Origin: an uncultured Lachnospiraceae bacterium
GTDB lineage: Bacteria > Bacillota > Clostridia > Lachnospirales > Lachnospiraceae
Length of the DNA stretch: 64,000 bases
NCBI GenBank assembly: GCA_910589075.1
Contig: CAJUSK010000005.1
Location: forward strand, 124,001 to 188,000
Reading direction: 5' to 3'
Shown piece by piece: positions 53,674 through 63,916 of this stretch (its first letter is position 1; each line of letters opens with the position of its first letter). The position numbers and the translations under genes were made by a program. Below the pieces are notes generated by a model. The model was not told the origin of the DNA, searched no databases, and was given only the letters and a program-made list of their open reading frames with translations.

Positions 53674-54184
53674 ATTTTTTTGCACTCCTTTTTTCACGTT
53701 CTGCCAGTTTCTGGTCCGTTTTCAGAATCAGCGGATACATGATCAACGCCATTGCCACCGTATAAACCATCTCCGGCAGTATGATGTGTATGAAATAATA
53801 TCCGATCTGAAAACGTCCTCTGAGCAGAAACAACAGGGAATACCAGAGAAAGTTGTAAACCAGGTCACTGGCTGCAATCAGGCAGAGAGGCAGTTTAATG
53901 TCTTCCGGGAAAAATATTTTGCGGAAACAACCGTTTATGTATCCGATATACATATAGATCAGTGCGGAAAAACCGATGGCTTCCCCAAAGAAAATATCCA
54001 GAAGCAGCCCACAGAAAAAACCGGTCAGCATTCCGCTCTTCCTGCCGCCCATAAAGCCATAGGATGCAGTCAGTATAATCAGCAGGTTGGGAATAATTCC
54101 GCCAAAGGCAAATGCATGAAATATGGTACACTGAAGCAGGAAACTGATCAGAATCAGTATACCGATCAAAATTTTACGCAGCAT
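53666..54184 (-). CDS. mreD: Rod shape-determining protein MreD
   Basis: 172 residues, five membrane helices. MLRKILIGILILISFLLQCT and GGIIPNLLIILTASYGFMGGRKSGMLTGFFCGLLLDIFFG (core GRKSGMLTGFFCGLLLD) fit MreD. It follows mreC with its ribosome site in the mreC end (GGAGGATTGA). Confidence 0.9.
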   Translation of the reverse strand: MLRKILIGILILISFLLQCTIFHAFAFGGIIPNLLIILTASYGFMGGRKSGMLTGFFCGLLLDIFFGEAIGFSALIYMYIGYINGCFRKIFFPEDIKLPLCLIAASDLVYNFLWYSLLFLLRGRFQIGYYFIHIILPEMVYTVAMALIMYPLILKTDQKLAEREKRSAKKFV

Positions 54185-54193
54185 GACTTTCCG

Positions 54194-55063
54194 TCAATCC
54201 TCCAGACTCTGTTTCTTATTCAGTATGATCAGCACTTCCTCCAGATGCTGGAAATCAACCGCCGGCGTGACATAACCGGATTTTGTCAGGTTGTTGGATT
54301 CCATTTCCATGGTGCTGATATAACCGATTAAAATTCCGGGAAGGTATTTGTCGCTGATATTGGAAGTGACGATCTTGTCACCTTCCACCACCTGATTATC
54401 GCTGTCCACAAGCTGTTCAAACCTGATCAGTCCCTGGCTCATCAGTTCCAGATCACCGGATACGATCAGATTGTCCGATGTGGAAAGCACCATGCCGCTC
54501 ACATTGGAATTGTCGTTGATGATGGATGTAACCTTGGCCCAGTTTTTTCCTACGGCGACAATCCTGCCCACCAGACCACTGCCTGCCATGACATTCATAT
54601 CCACTTCCAGCCCGTCCTCCTCCCCTTTGTTGATTGTGAAGGAATGGAACCAGTTGCCGCCGTCCCAGGCAATAATCCGGGCGCCGACTTTTTCATATTC
54701 GGAATATTCGTCATCCAGTTTGTACAGTTCTCTTAAATTGTTCAGTTCATATTTATCCTGCTGCAGCATGGTATTTTCTATGGTCAGTTCATCCACCTGC
54801 CGCTTCAGCTCCTGATTTTCTTCCAGAAGCATACGAATCTGGGACAGCTCATCCGATTTATCGCTGAGCCACGTCCCCACTTCGGTGATGCCATTCTGAA
54901 AAGGCAGCGTGATATAACCCACGGCAGTTCCCAGAGAACCGTTGAATATATCTGTTGTAAAGGTAATTACCATCAGGCAGATACACAATATGGTAATGAT
55001 CAGAAGGAGATATTTGCTGGGCAGCGTAAACTTCTCCCCTTTTCGTTTCACAATCGGGCTCAT
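54194..55063 (-). CDS. mreC: Rod shape-determining protein MreC
   Basis: 289 residues. A cytoplasmic start, one membrane helix (~18-36), a coiled coil (~75-120: QELKRQVDELTIENTMLQQ) and two beta domains carrying the MreC pattern MAGSGLVGRIVAVGKNWAKVTSI. It scaffolds PBP2/RodA outside the membrane. ATG shares bases with the mreB stop (TAATG). Confidence 0.92.
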   Translation of the reverse strand: MSPIVKRKGEKFTLPSKYLLLIITILCICLMVITFTTDIFNGSLGTAVGYITLPFQNGITEVGTWLSDKSDELSQIRMLLEENQELKRQVDELTIENTMLQQDKYELNNLRELYKLDDEYSEYEKVGARIIAWDGGNWFHSFTINKGEEDGLEVDMNVMAGSGLVGRIVAVGKNWAKVTSIINDNSNVSGMVLSTSDNLIVSGDLELMSQGLIRFEQLVDSDNQVVEGDKIVTSNISDKYLPGILIGYISTMEMESNNLTKSGYVTPAVDFQHLEEVLIILNKKQSLED

Positions 55064-56073
55064 TATTTACCCATTCCTTCAATCGCGTAAGCCACGGATT
55101 TATAGTTGTCATCCTTGATAATCCGGGACAGGCCGATCGCCACACTGGCAATGGGCTGTTCCGCCATATTGACCTGCAGCCCGGTCCCTTTGCTGATCAG
55201 CTCTCCCAGATGGCTCACCTGGGAAGCGCCGCCTGTCAGGTAAACCCCGTGACGGTAAATATCCGCTGCCAGTTCCGGAGGCGTCCGCTCCAGGATCACT
55301 TTGATATTGTCAATGATGGTACTGAAATGTTCATGCAGAGCGTCATCCACAAGGGCCGTGGGGATTTCCCGCTCTACGGGAAGCCCGGTGACAATATCTC
55401 TTCCATATACAACGGCGCCTTTGCCTTCCTGCTCCAGATCCCGCAGGGATATTTTAACATTCTCGGCCGTTTTGCCGCCGATGATCAGACTGAACTCTTT
55501 TCTTACGGCAGACCGGATGGCCTCGTCAAATTTTTTGCCGCCTACGTTGATCAGATGGCTTAAAACAATACCGCCCAGAGAGAGGATGGAAATTTCCGTT
55601 GTGTCATATCCTACATTGACAAGCAGCACACCCTGGGAATTTTTCACATCAATGTCCATCCCCAGTCCATCTGCAATGGCCTTTTCCACCACCATGATTT
55701 TTTTGGCTTTTACATTGGCATCCTTAATCAGATCATAAAATGCCCTTTTCTCCACTTCCGTAATATCGGTGGGCACTGCCACATAATAGTCGGCTCCCTT
55801 GATATTGCCCTTGGTCAGACCGCCGATAAAAAATTTCACAAGTGTTTCCATATTTTTGATATCAGCTATAACGCCGTTACAGAGCGGATAGGAAATATGA
55901 ATGTTTCCGGGCGCTTTTTCGTACATTTCAAAAGCGGAATCCCCATATGCGAATAACGTATTTTTATTTTCGATGGCGATCATATTCTTTTCGATCATGA
56001 TGCTGTCGTCAGCCCTGCTGTAAATTTTGATGTTGTTGGTACCCAGATCGATACCAAATGCGCTGTTTGCCAA
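55063..56073 (-). CDS. mreB: MreB-family actin homologue, altered nucleotide motifs
   Basis: 336 residues. MreB pattern throughout: GIDLGTNNIKIY (phosphate 1), AVPTDITEVEKRAFYDL, VEKAIADGLGMDI and ISLRDLEQEGKG. The phosphate-2 motif of MreB (VDIGGGTT) reads VNVGYDTT here, and the adenosine motif GGGA is replaced by LTGGAS. Polymerisation may still occur, but ATP hydrolysis is probably changed. The start codon is TTG at 56073 with AGGGGAAG upstream. First of the mreBCD genes. Confidence 0.88.
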   Translation of the reverse strand: MANSAFGIDLGTNNIKIYSRADDSIMIEKNMIAIENKNTLFAYGDSAFEMYEKAPGNIHISYPLCNGVIADIKNMETLVKFFIGGLTKGNIKGADYYVAVPTDITEVEKRAFYDLIKDANVKAKKIMVVEKAIADGLGMDIDVKNSQGVLLVNVGYDTTEISILSLGGIVLSHLINVGGKKFDEAIRSAVRKEFSLIIGGKTAENVKISLRDLEQEGKGAVVYGRDIVTGLPVEREIPTALVDDALHEHFSTIIDNIKVILERTPPELAADIYRHGVYLTGGASQVSHLGELISKGTGLQVNMAEQPIASVAIGLSRIIKDDNYKSVAYAIEGMGK

Positions 56074-56091
56074 TTCAACTTCCCCTTTCTT

Positions 56092-56790
56092 CTACAGGTA
56101 ATCCATTTCTCTAAAACTGAAATATTTTTTATCTCCGATAATAATATGGTCAAGCAGAGGAATTTCAATCAGTTCCGAGGCTTTTTGAATCCGCTGTGTG
56201 GCCAGAATATCCTGTTCTCCCGGTGTGGGATCACCGCCGGGATGATTGTGCAGCAACATAATGTAAACGGCGCCGTAGCGCAGCGCTGTCAGAAATATTT
56301 CCCGCGGCGAAATCAGAGAGGCATTGATGGTGCCCTCTGACAATGTATTTTCAGCGATCAGATGATTTCGGTTATCCGTCATGATCAATATGACTTTTTC
56401 TCTTTCGCAGTGGCGGAGCCGTTCCATATAATAATCGGCCACAGTGGCCGGGTTTTTTAGCTGGAATGTCTTTCTTGCCGTTTCCTGCGCAATCCGGGAG
56501 GACAATTCCGCAATGCATTTAAGTTTAATTGCCTTGATCTGTCCGATTCCCCGGATACTCATAAGCTCCTTTAACGAAACGTGGTGCAGGCCCAGAATCC
56601 CCTGCCTGCGCTCTCCCGGCAGGGAAAGAACCCTGGTCGCAATGGATACCGTATCTTCACCCACGGTTCCTGTCCTGAGAATTACGGCTAAAAGCTCTGC
56701 ATCCGAAAGCTGCTCTGCCCCTTTTTCCAGGTACTTTTCATATGGCCCGTCTTTGCGGGCATCTGTTTCTGTTTTCCTGTGTTTCTGCAT
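56092..56790 (-). CDS. radC: RadC-family JAMM-domain protein
   Basis: 232 residues. An N-terminal HhH-like helical part (LMSIRGIGQIKAIKLKCIAEL) precedes the JAMM metalloprotease-like domain with HNHPGGDPTPGEQD. The old link to DNA repair is not supported; the role is unknown. The radC-mreB order is conserved in Firmicutes. It begins the long shape/division series. Confidence 0.92.
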   Translation of the reverse strand: MQKHRKTETDARKDGPYEKYLEKGAEQLSDAELLAVILRTGTVGEDTVSIATRVLSLPGERRQGILGLHHVSLKELMSIRGIGQIKAIKLKCIAELSSRIAQETARKTFQLKNPATVADYYMERLRHCEREKVILIMTDNRNHLIAENTLSEGTINASLISPREIFLTALRYGAVYIMLLHNHPGGDPTPGEQDILATQRIQKASELIEIPLLDHIIIGDKKYFSFREMDYL

Positions 56791-56899
56791 ATTTTTCTGT
56801 CATATCATGCAGACAGGCCCCCACTGTCACCCTACAGGCCCTTTGGGTATCTGTCGCCACGCCGGCCTGTTGTCTTTTTGTACAGTTTTTGTGCAAAGC

Positions 56900-56928
56900 A
56901 TAATAGTACGTTGTTAATATTACCACAA
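56900..56928 (-). promoter_or_regulatory. Probable promoter of radC-mre cluster
   Basis: On the minus strand TTGTGG (56923-56928) and TATTAT (56900-56905), spacer 17, giving a leader of about 105 bases before radC. Confidence 0.6.
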
Positions 56929-56978
56929 ATCCCATTTTATGTATATAAAATTTTCTGAAAATTTTTCGAGCATTTTTA

Positions 56979-58307
56979 TTAAAAAACGCCTTTTACCAGT
57001 CCTTTTTCGACCAGATTCTGCAACGTTTTCAGGATGCCGAATTTTGCGTGCTGCCAGGTCAGGCCGCCCTGAAAATAAACGGCATACGGGGGCTTCATGG
57101 GCCCGTCTGCGGACAGTTCAATGGAAGAGCCGGAAATAAATGCGCCTGCCGCCATAATGACCGGACTGTCATAGCCGGGCATATCCCAGGGCTGTGGCGT
57201 CACAAAGCTGTCCACCGGCGCGGCTGCCTGGATGCCCTGGCAGAAGGCAATTACCATATCCGGATTGCCGAACCGCACTGCCTGGATAATGTCATGGCGC
57301 CGCTCACTGCCGCCGGGTATGACATCAAACCCCAGTTTTTCGTAAAGGCTGGCGGCAAAAACAGCGCCCTTTAAAGCGCCTGCCGTGACGGTGGGCGCCA
57401 GAAACAGCCCCTGATAGAACGCGGGCAGCGCCGTCAGAGAAGCGCCCACTTCCTTTCCCAGGCCCGGAGAAGTCAGACGGAAGGCCGCGTTTTCCACACA
57501 TTCTTTTTTTCCCGCAATATACCCGCCGATAGGCGCCAGCCCACCGCCGGGATTTTTAATCAGAGAGCCCACAACCATATCCGCCCCCACATCGGAAGGC
57601 TCCAGTGTCTCCACAAATTCGCCATAACAGTTATCCACCATACAGATGACATCCGGGCGGCGGGCACGGATAAAGGCAATCAGTTCTCCTATCCGCTCCA
57701 CAGACAATGTGGGACGGGTCTGATATCCTTTGGAACGCTGGATGGTAACCAGGCGGGTCTTTGCGTTCAATGCCGCCTCAATGGCCGGCCAGTCAAAGCC
57801 CCCGTCTGCCAGCAAATCCACCTGCCGGTAGGAAATGCCGTATTCCCGCAGCGAACCTCTGGAAGGCCGCATACCAATGACCTCTTCCAGCGTATCATAA
57901 GGTTTGCCCACCGGGGACAACAGCTCGTCGCCAGGCCGCAGATTGCTCATCAGCGCCAACGCCAGCGCATGGGTCCCGCAGGTAATCTGTGGACGCACCA
58001 GCGCGTCTTCGGTATGGAACACCTGTGCATACACCCGCTCCAGCGTCTCCCTTCCCAGATCGTTATATCCGTAACCGGTGGTGCCATACAGGCAGGCCTC
58101 GCTGACCTTTGCTTCCTGCATGGCTTTTACCACCTTCAACTGATTATATTCTGCCACTGCATCAATTTCTGCAAAACGGTTTTTCAACTGTGCCAGGACT
58201 TCTTCCCCAAAGGCATAAACCGGCTTTGAAATTCCCAAATTCAGATATTGGCCGCGCAACGCTTCCTGCAGCCCCTCCCCGGTATGGACTTTCGTTTCTC
58301 TTTTCAT
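56979..58307 (-). CDS. PLP enzyme, methionine gamma-lyase family (YnbB)
   Basis: 442 residues. It belongs to the Cys/Met-metabolism-like family once called aluminium resistance protein (PF06838). The PLP Lys is in VVGSLIKNPGGGLAPIGGY; TTGYGYNDLGRETLERVYAQVFH and ITCGTHALALAL are typical. The reaction is probably a C-S lyase but is unproved. The ATG at 58307 overlaps the miaA stop (TGATG), with TAGGAGC as ribosome site. Confidence 0.88.
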   Translation of the reverse strand: MKRETKVHTGEGLQEALRGQYLNLGISKPVYAFGEEVLAQLKNRFAEIDAVAEYNQLKVVKAMQEAKVSEACLYGTTGYGYNDLGRETLERVYAQVFHTEDALVRPQITCGTHALALALMSNLRPGDELLSPVGKPYDTLEEVIGMRPSRGSLREYGISYRQVDLLADGGFDWPAIEAALNAKTRLVTIQRSKGYQTRPTLSVERIGELIAFIRARRPDVICMVDNCYGEFVETLEPSDVGADMVVGSLIKNPGGGLAPIGGYIAGKKECVENAAFRLTSPGLGKEVGASLTALPAFYQGLFLAPTVTAGALKGAVFAASLYEKLGFDVIPGGSERRHDIIQAVRFGNPDMVIAFCQGIQAAAPVDSFVTPQPWDMPGYDSPVIMAAGAFISGSSIELSADGPMKPPYAVYFQGGLTWQHAKFGILKTLQNLVEKGLVKGVF

Positions 58308-59263
58308 CAATCTGCTCCTATTTTCTTTTCCTGCATTTTCTGCTGTATATAATCCAGTATATTTTCTTCCCGATAGCAGAACCTCTCTTTCTCCAGCCAG
58401 ATCACATCCCGTTCCCGCCGAAACCATGTGAGCTGCCGTTTGGCAAAATGTCTGGTGTCCCGCTTGATCAGATAGACGGCCCGCTCCAGTGTGATTTCCC
58501 CTTCCAGATAGGCCAGTATTTCCTGGTATCCAAGCCCCTGCATGGAAACCATCTCTCTGTTGCAGCCCATCCGGGCAAGCGCTTTTACTTCTTCCACCAG
58601 TCCGTCTGCCAGCATCTGATCCACGCGCCGGTCTATGGAGGCATAGATGCGCTGCCGATGATCATTCAGCACGAAATAACATGCGTTATATATACTCTCC
58701 CGGCTCCGCTGTATGGCATTATGCTCTGAAATCTTCTGTCCGGTGAGATGATAATATTCCAGTGCCCGTATGACCCGTTTCCGGTTGTTGGCATGGATGG
58801 TATCCGCAGAAACCGGGTCAATCTGACGCAGCAGACGATGCATCTGTTCGGCTCCCCCCTCATCCCACATTTCCTCCAGCTTTGCTCTGTATGCCACATC
58901 TTCCTGTGCCTGGGTAAAGTCAATGTCATACAGCACGGACTGGATATAAAATCCCGTGCCGCCCACCAAAATGGGAATATGCCCACGCTGATGGATTTCC
59001 CGGATGTATGATTTGGCATACTGCTGAAACATGGTAATATTAAAGGGTTCTCCGGGCTCCAGGAGATCTATCATATAATGGGGTACGCCCTGCATCTCTT
59101 CCGGCCGGATTTTGGCGGAGCCGATATCCATATGCCGGTACACCTGCATGGAGTCGGCGGAAATAATTTCCCCGCCTACCTTTTTTGCAAGCGCAATGGA
59201 CAGCCCGGTTTTTCCTACGGATGTAGGGCCAGTCAGAACAAGCAGCGGCGGCTTTTTTTCCAT
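58307..59263 (-). CDS. miaA: tRNA dimethylallyltransferase MiaA
   Basis: 318 residues. It adds dimethylallyl to A37 of tRNAs reading U-starting codons. P-loop GPTSVGKTGLS, DSMQVYRHMDIGSAKI, VGGTGFYIQSVLYDI and NNRKRVIRALEYY are classic. The start has AGGGAAAC. It follows mutL by 18 bases. Confidence 0.95.
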   Translation of the reverse strand: MEKKPPLLVLTGPTSVGKTGLSIALAKKVGGEIISADSMQVYRHMDIGSAKIRPEEMQGVPHYMIDLLEPGEPFNITMFQQYAKSYIREIHQRGHIPILVGGTGFYIQSVLYDIDFTQAQEDVAYRAKLEEMWDEGGAEQMHRLLRQIDPVSADTIHANNRKRVIRALEYYHLTGQKISEHNAIQRSRESIYNACYFVLNDHRQRIYASIDRRVDQMLADGLVEEVKALARMGCNREMVSMQGLGYQEILAYLEGEITLERAVYLIKRDTRHFAKRQLTWFRRERDVIWLEKERFCYREENILDYIQQKMQEKKIGAD

Positions 59264-59281
59264 AACATATGTTTCCCTTCT

Positions 59282-61240
59282 TTATACAATCCTGCTGAAC
59301 TTTTTTTCCAGCTCATATCTGCTCATCGCTATGATCACCGGACGGCCATGGGGACAATGGTAAGGCTGCTCCAGCGTCATCAGTTCATCAATCAGGCTTT
59401 CCGCCTCTTCTCTGCTCATGGCATGGTTTCCTTTGACTGCCGCTTTGCAGGACATGGAAGCCAGTTTTTCCGCAATCACTTCCGGCTCTCCCCTCACCGG
59501 CCCGCCGGTCAGTTCATCCAGCACATCCTCCAACAGTTCTTTGGGGGAATGGCCATACAAATCTGCGGGAACAGAACGCACCGCATAGGCATTACCGCCA
59601 AAAGACTCGATTTCAAAGCCCATTCTGTGAAAATACGCTTTATATTCCAGCAGGGCAGTTTCTTCCTTTCCGCCCAGGCTTAAAATCAGAGGCGGATTGA
59701 TCTGTTGGGACAGCGGATTCCCCTCCCGTATCTGACAGATCAGGCGCTCATATTTTATCTTTTCATGGGCGGCGTGCTGGTCAATAAACAGCAGTTTATC
59801 CCGCACTGCCACAATCCAGTAGGTGTCAAATGCCTGGCCCAGAATCTGATATTCATCGCGCAGTTCTTTCGTGACCAGTTTTTCTTCGAACAGATTCATC
59901 TGAACCGGCTTCTCCACCAGAATATGTTCGTTTTTCTTGATAATATTGGTGTGCAGCCCACCGGTTTCACTCTTATCCGCTCCGTTTTTCACCCCAAACA
60001 GGCGTCCGTAAACCCCTTCTTCTGCCACCCTGGGTGTATCGGGCGTGTTTGCTCCATAGCGGATTTCCTGAAAAGCCGGCGCCTCAGGAACAGACACAGA
60101 CATGGTGTCCGGCCTGCCGTCCGGGCCATGTCCTGCTGCCGTGTCCTGCTGTTTTCTGGCCTCCGTTTCAAAAGGTTCCGGCACATGGAGGGATTTTGCA
60201 GGCATTGTTTCCTTTTGCTTTTGCTCACCTGCAAAAGTCACCTCTTTCAACATTTCCTTACCGGCCAGAGTTTTGCTCACAGCTTCAAAAACAAAATCCG
60301 CCAGTTCCCGTTCTTCATGAAACCGCACTTCCATTTTGGAGGGATGCACATTGATATCCAGCTTGTCCGGATCCAGCGTCAGGTATACGACAAAAAACGG
60401 ATATTTGTGCTGCATCAGCCAGGGTTTATAGGCAGCCTCCACCGCTTTGGCAATAACGGGGCTTTTAATGAACCGGCCATTGACAAAACAATGTTCAAAA
60501 TTCCGGCTGGCACGTCCGATGACCGGGGTCCCAATGAGGCCATGCAGCCCTGTACCGTCTCGTTCCGCCTCCAGTTCCAGCAGTTCTCTGGCAATATCTT
60601 TGCCATAGATCCGGTAGATTACCTCTTTCAGATTCCCATTGCCGGAAGTATGGAATCTGATCTGGCCGTTTACCATATATTTAAAAGAAATCTCCGGACG
60701 CGAAAGCGCCAGATGTTCCAGAAGATCTGTCACATAGCCCGCTTCTGTCTGGGAAGTTTTTAAAAACTTTTTCCGGGCAGGCACATGATAAAAGAGATTC
60801 CGCACCAATACAGTCGTTCCCTGGGGCGCACCGATTTCTTCCAGTTCTTTTTCCACACCGCCTTCAATCACATAGCGGACACCGGTCAGCGCTTCCTTTA
60901 CCTTTGTAATCATTTCCACCTGGGCCACCGCGCAGATGCTGGACAATGCCTCACCCCGAAATCCCAGGGAACGCAAAGCCTGCAAATCCGCTGCGGTGCG
61001 TATTTTGCTGGTGGCATGACGCAGAAAGGCCCGGGGAACCTGATTTTTATCAATGCCTGTTCCGTTATCAGTCACCCGGATCAGGGATATACCCCCGTCC
61101 CTGATTTCCACCGTAATGGCGCCCGCCCCGGAATCCATGGCGTTTTCCACCAGTTCCTTCACTGCCCCGGAGGGCCTGTCCACGACCTCGCCTGCTGCAA
61201 TTTTATCAATGGTGCTCTCGTCCAGAACCTGAATTTCCAT
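59282..61240 (-). CDS. mutL: DNA mismatch repair protein MutL
   Basis: 652 residues. The GHKL ATPase (DNGTGI, GFRGEALSSICAVA) is followed by a ~110-residue linker and a C-terminal endonuclease domain with DQHAAHEKIKYE (DQHA-x2-E-x4-E), so this MutL nicks DNA itself, as expected without MutH. CPHGRP near the C-terminus adds another zinc motif. GGAGGG precedes the ATG. Confidence 0.96.
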   Translation of the reverse strand: MEIQVLDESTIDKIAAGEVVDRPSGAVKELVENAMDSGAGAITVEIRDGGISLIRVTDNGTGIDKNQVPRAFLRHATSKIRTAADLQALRSLGFRGEALSSICAVAQVEMITKVKEALTGVRYVIEGGVEKELEEIGAPQGTTVLVRNLFYHVPARKKFLKTSQTEAGYVTDLLEHLALSRPEISFKYMVNGQIRFHTSGNGNLKEVIYRIYGKDIARELLELEAERDGTGLHGLIGTPVIGRASRNFEHCFVNGRFIKSPVIAKAVEAAYKPWLMQHKYPFFVVYLTLDPDKLDINVHPSKMEVRFHEERELADFVFEAVSKTLAGKEMLKEVTFAGEQKQKETMPAKSLHVPEPFETEARKQQDTAAGHGPDGRPDTMSVSVPEAPAFQEIRYGANTPDTPRVAEEGVYGRLFGVKNGADKSETGGLHTNIIKKNEHILVEKPVQMNLFEEKLVTKELRDEYQILGQAFDTYWIVAVRDKLLFIDQHAAHEKIKYERLICQIREGNPLSQQINPPLILSLGGKEETALLEYKAYFHRMGFEIESFGGNAYAVRSVPADLYGHSPKELLEDVLDELTGGPVRGEPEVIAEKLASMSCKAAVKGNHAMSREEAESLIDELMTLEQPYHCPHGRPVIIAMSRYELEKKFSRIV

Positions 61241-61270
61241 ATTTCCCTCCGTTCACCGCCCATGACTGTC

Positions 61271-63916
61271 TTACCACCGGTTTTTCAACTTGTTCTGTAG
61301 CTGGTACAATGTATTCAGCGCATCTAACGGCGTCAGATTGCTGATGTCAATCCCTTTCAGCTCGTTCAGCACATCCTCGTCCCGCACCGTGTCAAAAAGC
61401 GACATTTGTGTCAGATCTACCTCGTCATATCTGGCAGCTTTTTTCTTCTCTCCCGGAATATGAGCGGCAATGCTCTGCACCTTTTCCGTAATATCATGAT
61501 CACTGAGCTGTTCCACAATTTCCTTGGCCCGGTCGATAATCATATCCGGCACCCCTGCCAGTCTTGCCACCTGGATGCCATAACTCTTGTCGGCACCGCC
61601 TCTGACAATTTTGCGGAGAAATACAATGTCATCCCCTTTTTCCTTGACGGCAATACAATAATTGTTTACATTGTTCATTTTTCCTTCCAGTTCCGTGAGT
61701 TCATGGTAATGGGTGGCAAACAATGTCTTGGCGCCCAGCAGTTTTTTATTGCTGATATGTTCAATCACCGCCCAGGCAATGGACAGGCCGTCGAACGTGG
61801 AAGTCCCTCTGCCGATTTCGTCCAGAATGAGCAGGCTGTGTTTGGTGGCATTGCGTAAAATATTGGCCACTTCATTCATCTCCACCATAAAGGTACTCTG
61901 GCCGCTGGCCAGATCATCAGAAGCGCCCACTCTGGTAAAGATGCGGTCCACAATACCGATATCCGCCTGGGCGGCCGGGACAAACGAACCAATCTGGGCC
62001 ATCAGCACAATCAGGGCGCTCTGGCGCATATAGGTGGATTTTCCTGCCATATTAGGCCCGGTAATCACCGAAATGCAGTGCTTTTTATTGTCCAGATATG
62101 TATCATTGGCGATAAACAGATCATTTTGAATCATCTGCTCCACCACCGGATGCCTGCCGTCCCGGATATCTATGACGCCTTTTTCATTCAGTGTGGGACG
62201 GACATACTGACTGCGTTCCGCCACCAGTGACAGAGAGGCGAATACATCCAGTCTGGCCACTGCCTTGGCGGTCCGCTGAATCCGTTCAATCTCTCCGGCA
62301 ATGATTTCCCGGATATGGCAAAAAGCATCATATTCCAGCGTACACAGCTTGTCTTCCGCGTTCAATATCATGTCTTCCAGCTCTTTCAGCCGGGGCGTGG
62401 TATACCGTTCCGCATTGGCCAGTGTCTGCTTTCTCGTATAGTCTTCCGGCACCAGATTCCTGTAGGAGTTGGTCACTTCAAAATAGTAGCCAAATACTTT
62501 ATTATACTTGATCCGCAGATTTTTAATGCCCGTCCGTTCCCGGTCTGCTTCCTCCAACTGGGCCAGCCATGTCTTGCCTTCTGTTTTGGCCCGGCGCAGG
62601 GCGTCAATCTGTTCGTCAAATCCTTCTTTAATGATACCGCCCTCCCGAATGGACAGGGGCGGCTCTTCCACAATCGATCTTCCAATCAGTTCACAGATGT
62701 CCTCCAGATCGTCAATCTGTTCCCGGATTTCCTGCAGCGCTGCGGACTGTAGTTCCTCCATCACCGTCCGCACAGGCGGCAGCATGGAAAGGGAGCTCTG
62801 CAGGGCCAGAAAGTCTCTGGGATTGGCCGTACGGTAACTGACTTTTCCCAGAAGCCGCTCCAGATCATAGACGGGATGCAGATATTCCCGGATTTCGTCC
62901 CGGATGAACGCATTGCCACACAGATCCCCCACCGCATCCAGCCGCCGCTCGATACTCTGTTTATCAATCAGAGGCTGTTCCAGAAAGGTGCGCAGCATCC
63001 GGGCGCCCATGGCGGTTTCCGTTTTATCAAGCACCCACAAAAGAGAGCCTTTTTTCTGTTTTTCCCGCAGGGTTTCCACCAGTTCCAGATTCCGTCTGGT
63101 GGAACTGTCCAGCAGCATATATTTGTTGATCAGATAGGGATATAAATGGGTAAAATGCTCCAGGGAAGTTTTCTGGTTTTCATACAGATATTGCAGCAGG
63201 CTGCCGGCGGCAATCACACCGTTCTGAAAATCCGCAATGCCCAGTCCGCTCAGGGAACCCACCCGAAAATGCTTTTGCAGACAATTTTTACAGTTTGCTT
63301 CATCAAAATAAGCGGCTTCCAGGGCATAAATGGTAATGCCCAGCCGGTTTTTCAGATCCGCCACATCGATTCCACTGACAAGAAAGGCATCATTGCATAT
63401 GATTTCCGAGGGCATATACTTATTGATCTCGTCGATGAGTTTTTTGCTGTCTTCAATTTCCGTCAGAAAATAGTCCCCGGTGGTCACATCTGCCACGGAA
63501 ACCCCGATTTTACCGGAAAACCAGGCAACACTCATCAGATAGTTATTCTTGCCGTCGTCCAGGGCCTGGATATTCAAATTGGTGCCTGGCGTCACAATCC
63601 GCACCACCTCCCGGCGGATAATCCCCCGCGCCTGTTTGGGATCTTCCACCTGTTCGCAGATTGCCACTTTATATCCCATGGAAACCAGTTTGTTCAGATA
63701 CCCTTCCACTGCATGATAGGGGACGCCGCACATGGGCGCTTTTTCCTCCTGTCCGCAGCTTTTGCCGGTCAGGGTAATCTCCAGCGCTCTGGAAGCCGTC
63801 AGCGCGTCCTCATAGAACATTTCATAAAAATCCCCCAGCCGGTAAAACAGGATACAATCCTCATACTGCTTTTTGGTTTCCATATACTGTTGCATCATCG
63901 GCGTCAGTTCAGCCAT
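61271..63916 (-). CDS. mutS: DNA mismatch recognition ATPase MutS
   Basis: 881 residues, full MutS1 architecture: mismatch-binding N-terminal domain (QYMETKKQYEDCILFYRLGDFYEMF with the Phe-x-Glu), connector, clamp/lever, and ATPase (GPNMAGKSTYMRQ Walker A, ILDEIGRGTSTFDG Walker B). The ATG at 63916 follows AGGAGAT. mutS-mutL-miaA-PLP lyase forms one operon that continues from beyond the right edge; a preceding gene end (KAPAINDSI-stop) may lie in the last 90 bases. Confidence 0.97.
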   Translation of the reverse strand: MAELTPMMQQYMETKKQYEDCILFYRLGDFYEMFYEDALTASRALEITLTGKSCGQEEKAPMCGVPYHAVEGYLNKLVSMGYKVAICEQVEDPKQARGIIRREVVRIVTPGTNLNIQALDDGKNNYLMSVAWFSGKIGVSVADVTTGDYFLTEIEDSKKLIDEINKYMPSEIICNDAFLVSGIDVADLKNRLGITIYALEAAYFDEANCKNCLQKHFRVGSLSGLGIADFQNGVIAAGSLLQYLYENQKTSLEHFTHLYPYLINKYMLLDSSTRRNLELVETLREKQKKGSLLWVLDKTETAMGARMLRTFLEQPLIDKQSIERRLDAVGDLCGNAFIRDEIREYLHPVYDLERLLGKVSYRTANPRDFLALQSSLSMLPPVRTVMEELQSAALQEIREQIDDLEDICELIGRSIVEEPPLSIREGGIIKEGFDEQIDALRRAKTEGKTWLAQLEEADRERTGIKNLRIKYNKVFGYYFEVTNSYRNLVPEDYTRKQTLANAERYTTPRLKELEDMILNAEDKLCTLEYDAFCHIREIIAGEIERIQRTAKAVARLDVFASLSLVAERSQYVRPTLNEKGVIDIRDGRHPVVEQMIQNDLFIANDTYLDNKKHCISVITGPNMAGKSTYMRQSALIVLMAQIGSFVPAAQADIGIVDRIFTRVGASDDLASGQSTFMVEMNEVANILRNATKHSLLILDEIGRGTSTFDGLSIAWAVIEHISNKKLLGAKTLFATHYHELTELEGKMNNVNNYCIAVKEKGDDIVFLRKIVRGGADKSYGIQVARLAGVPDMIIDRAKEIVEQLSDHDITEKVQSIAAHIPGEKKKAARYDEVDLTQMSLFDTVRDEDVLNELKGIDISNLTPLDALNTLYQLQNKLKNRW

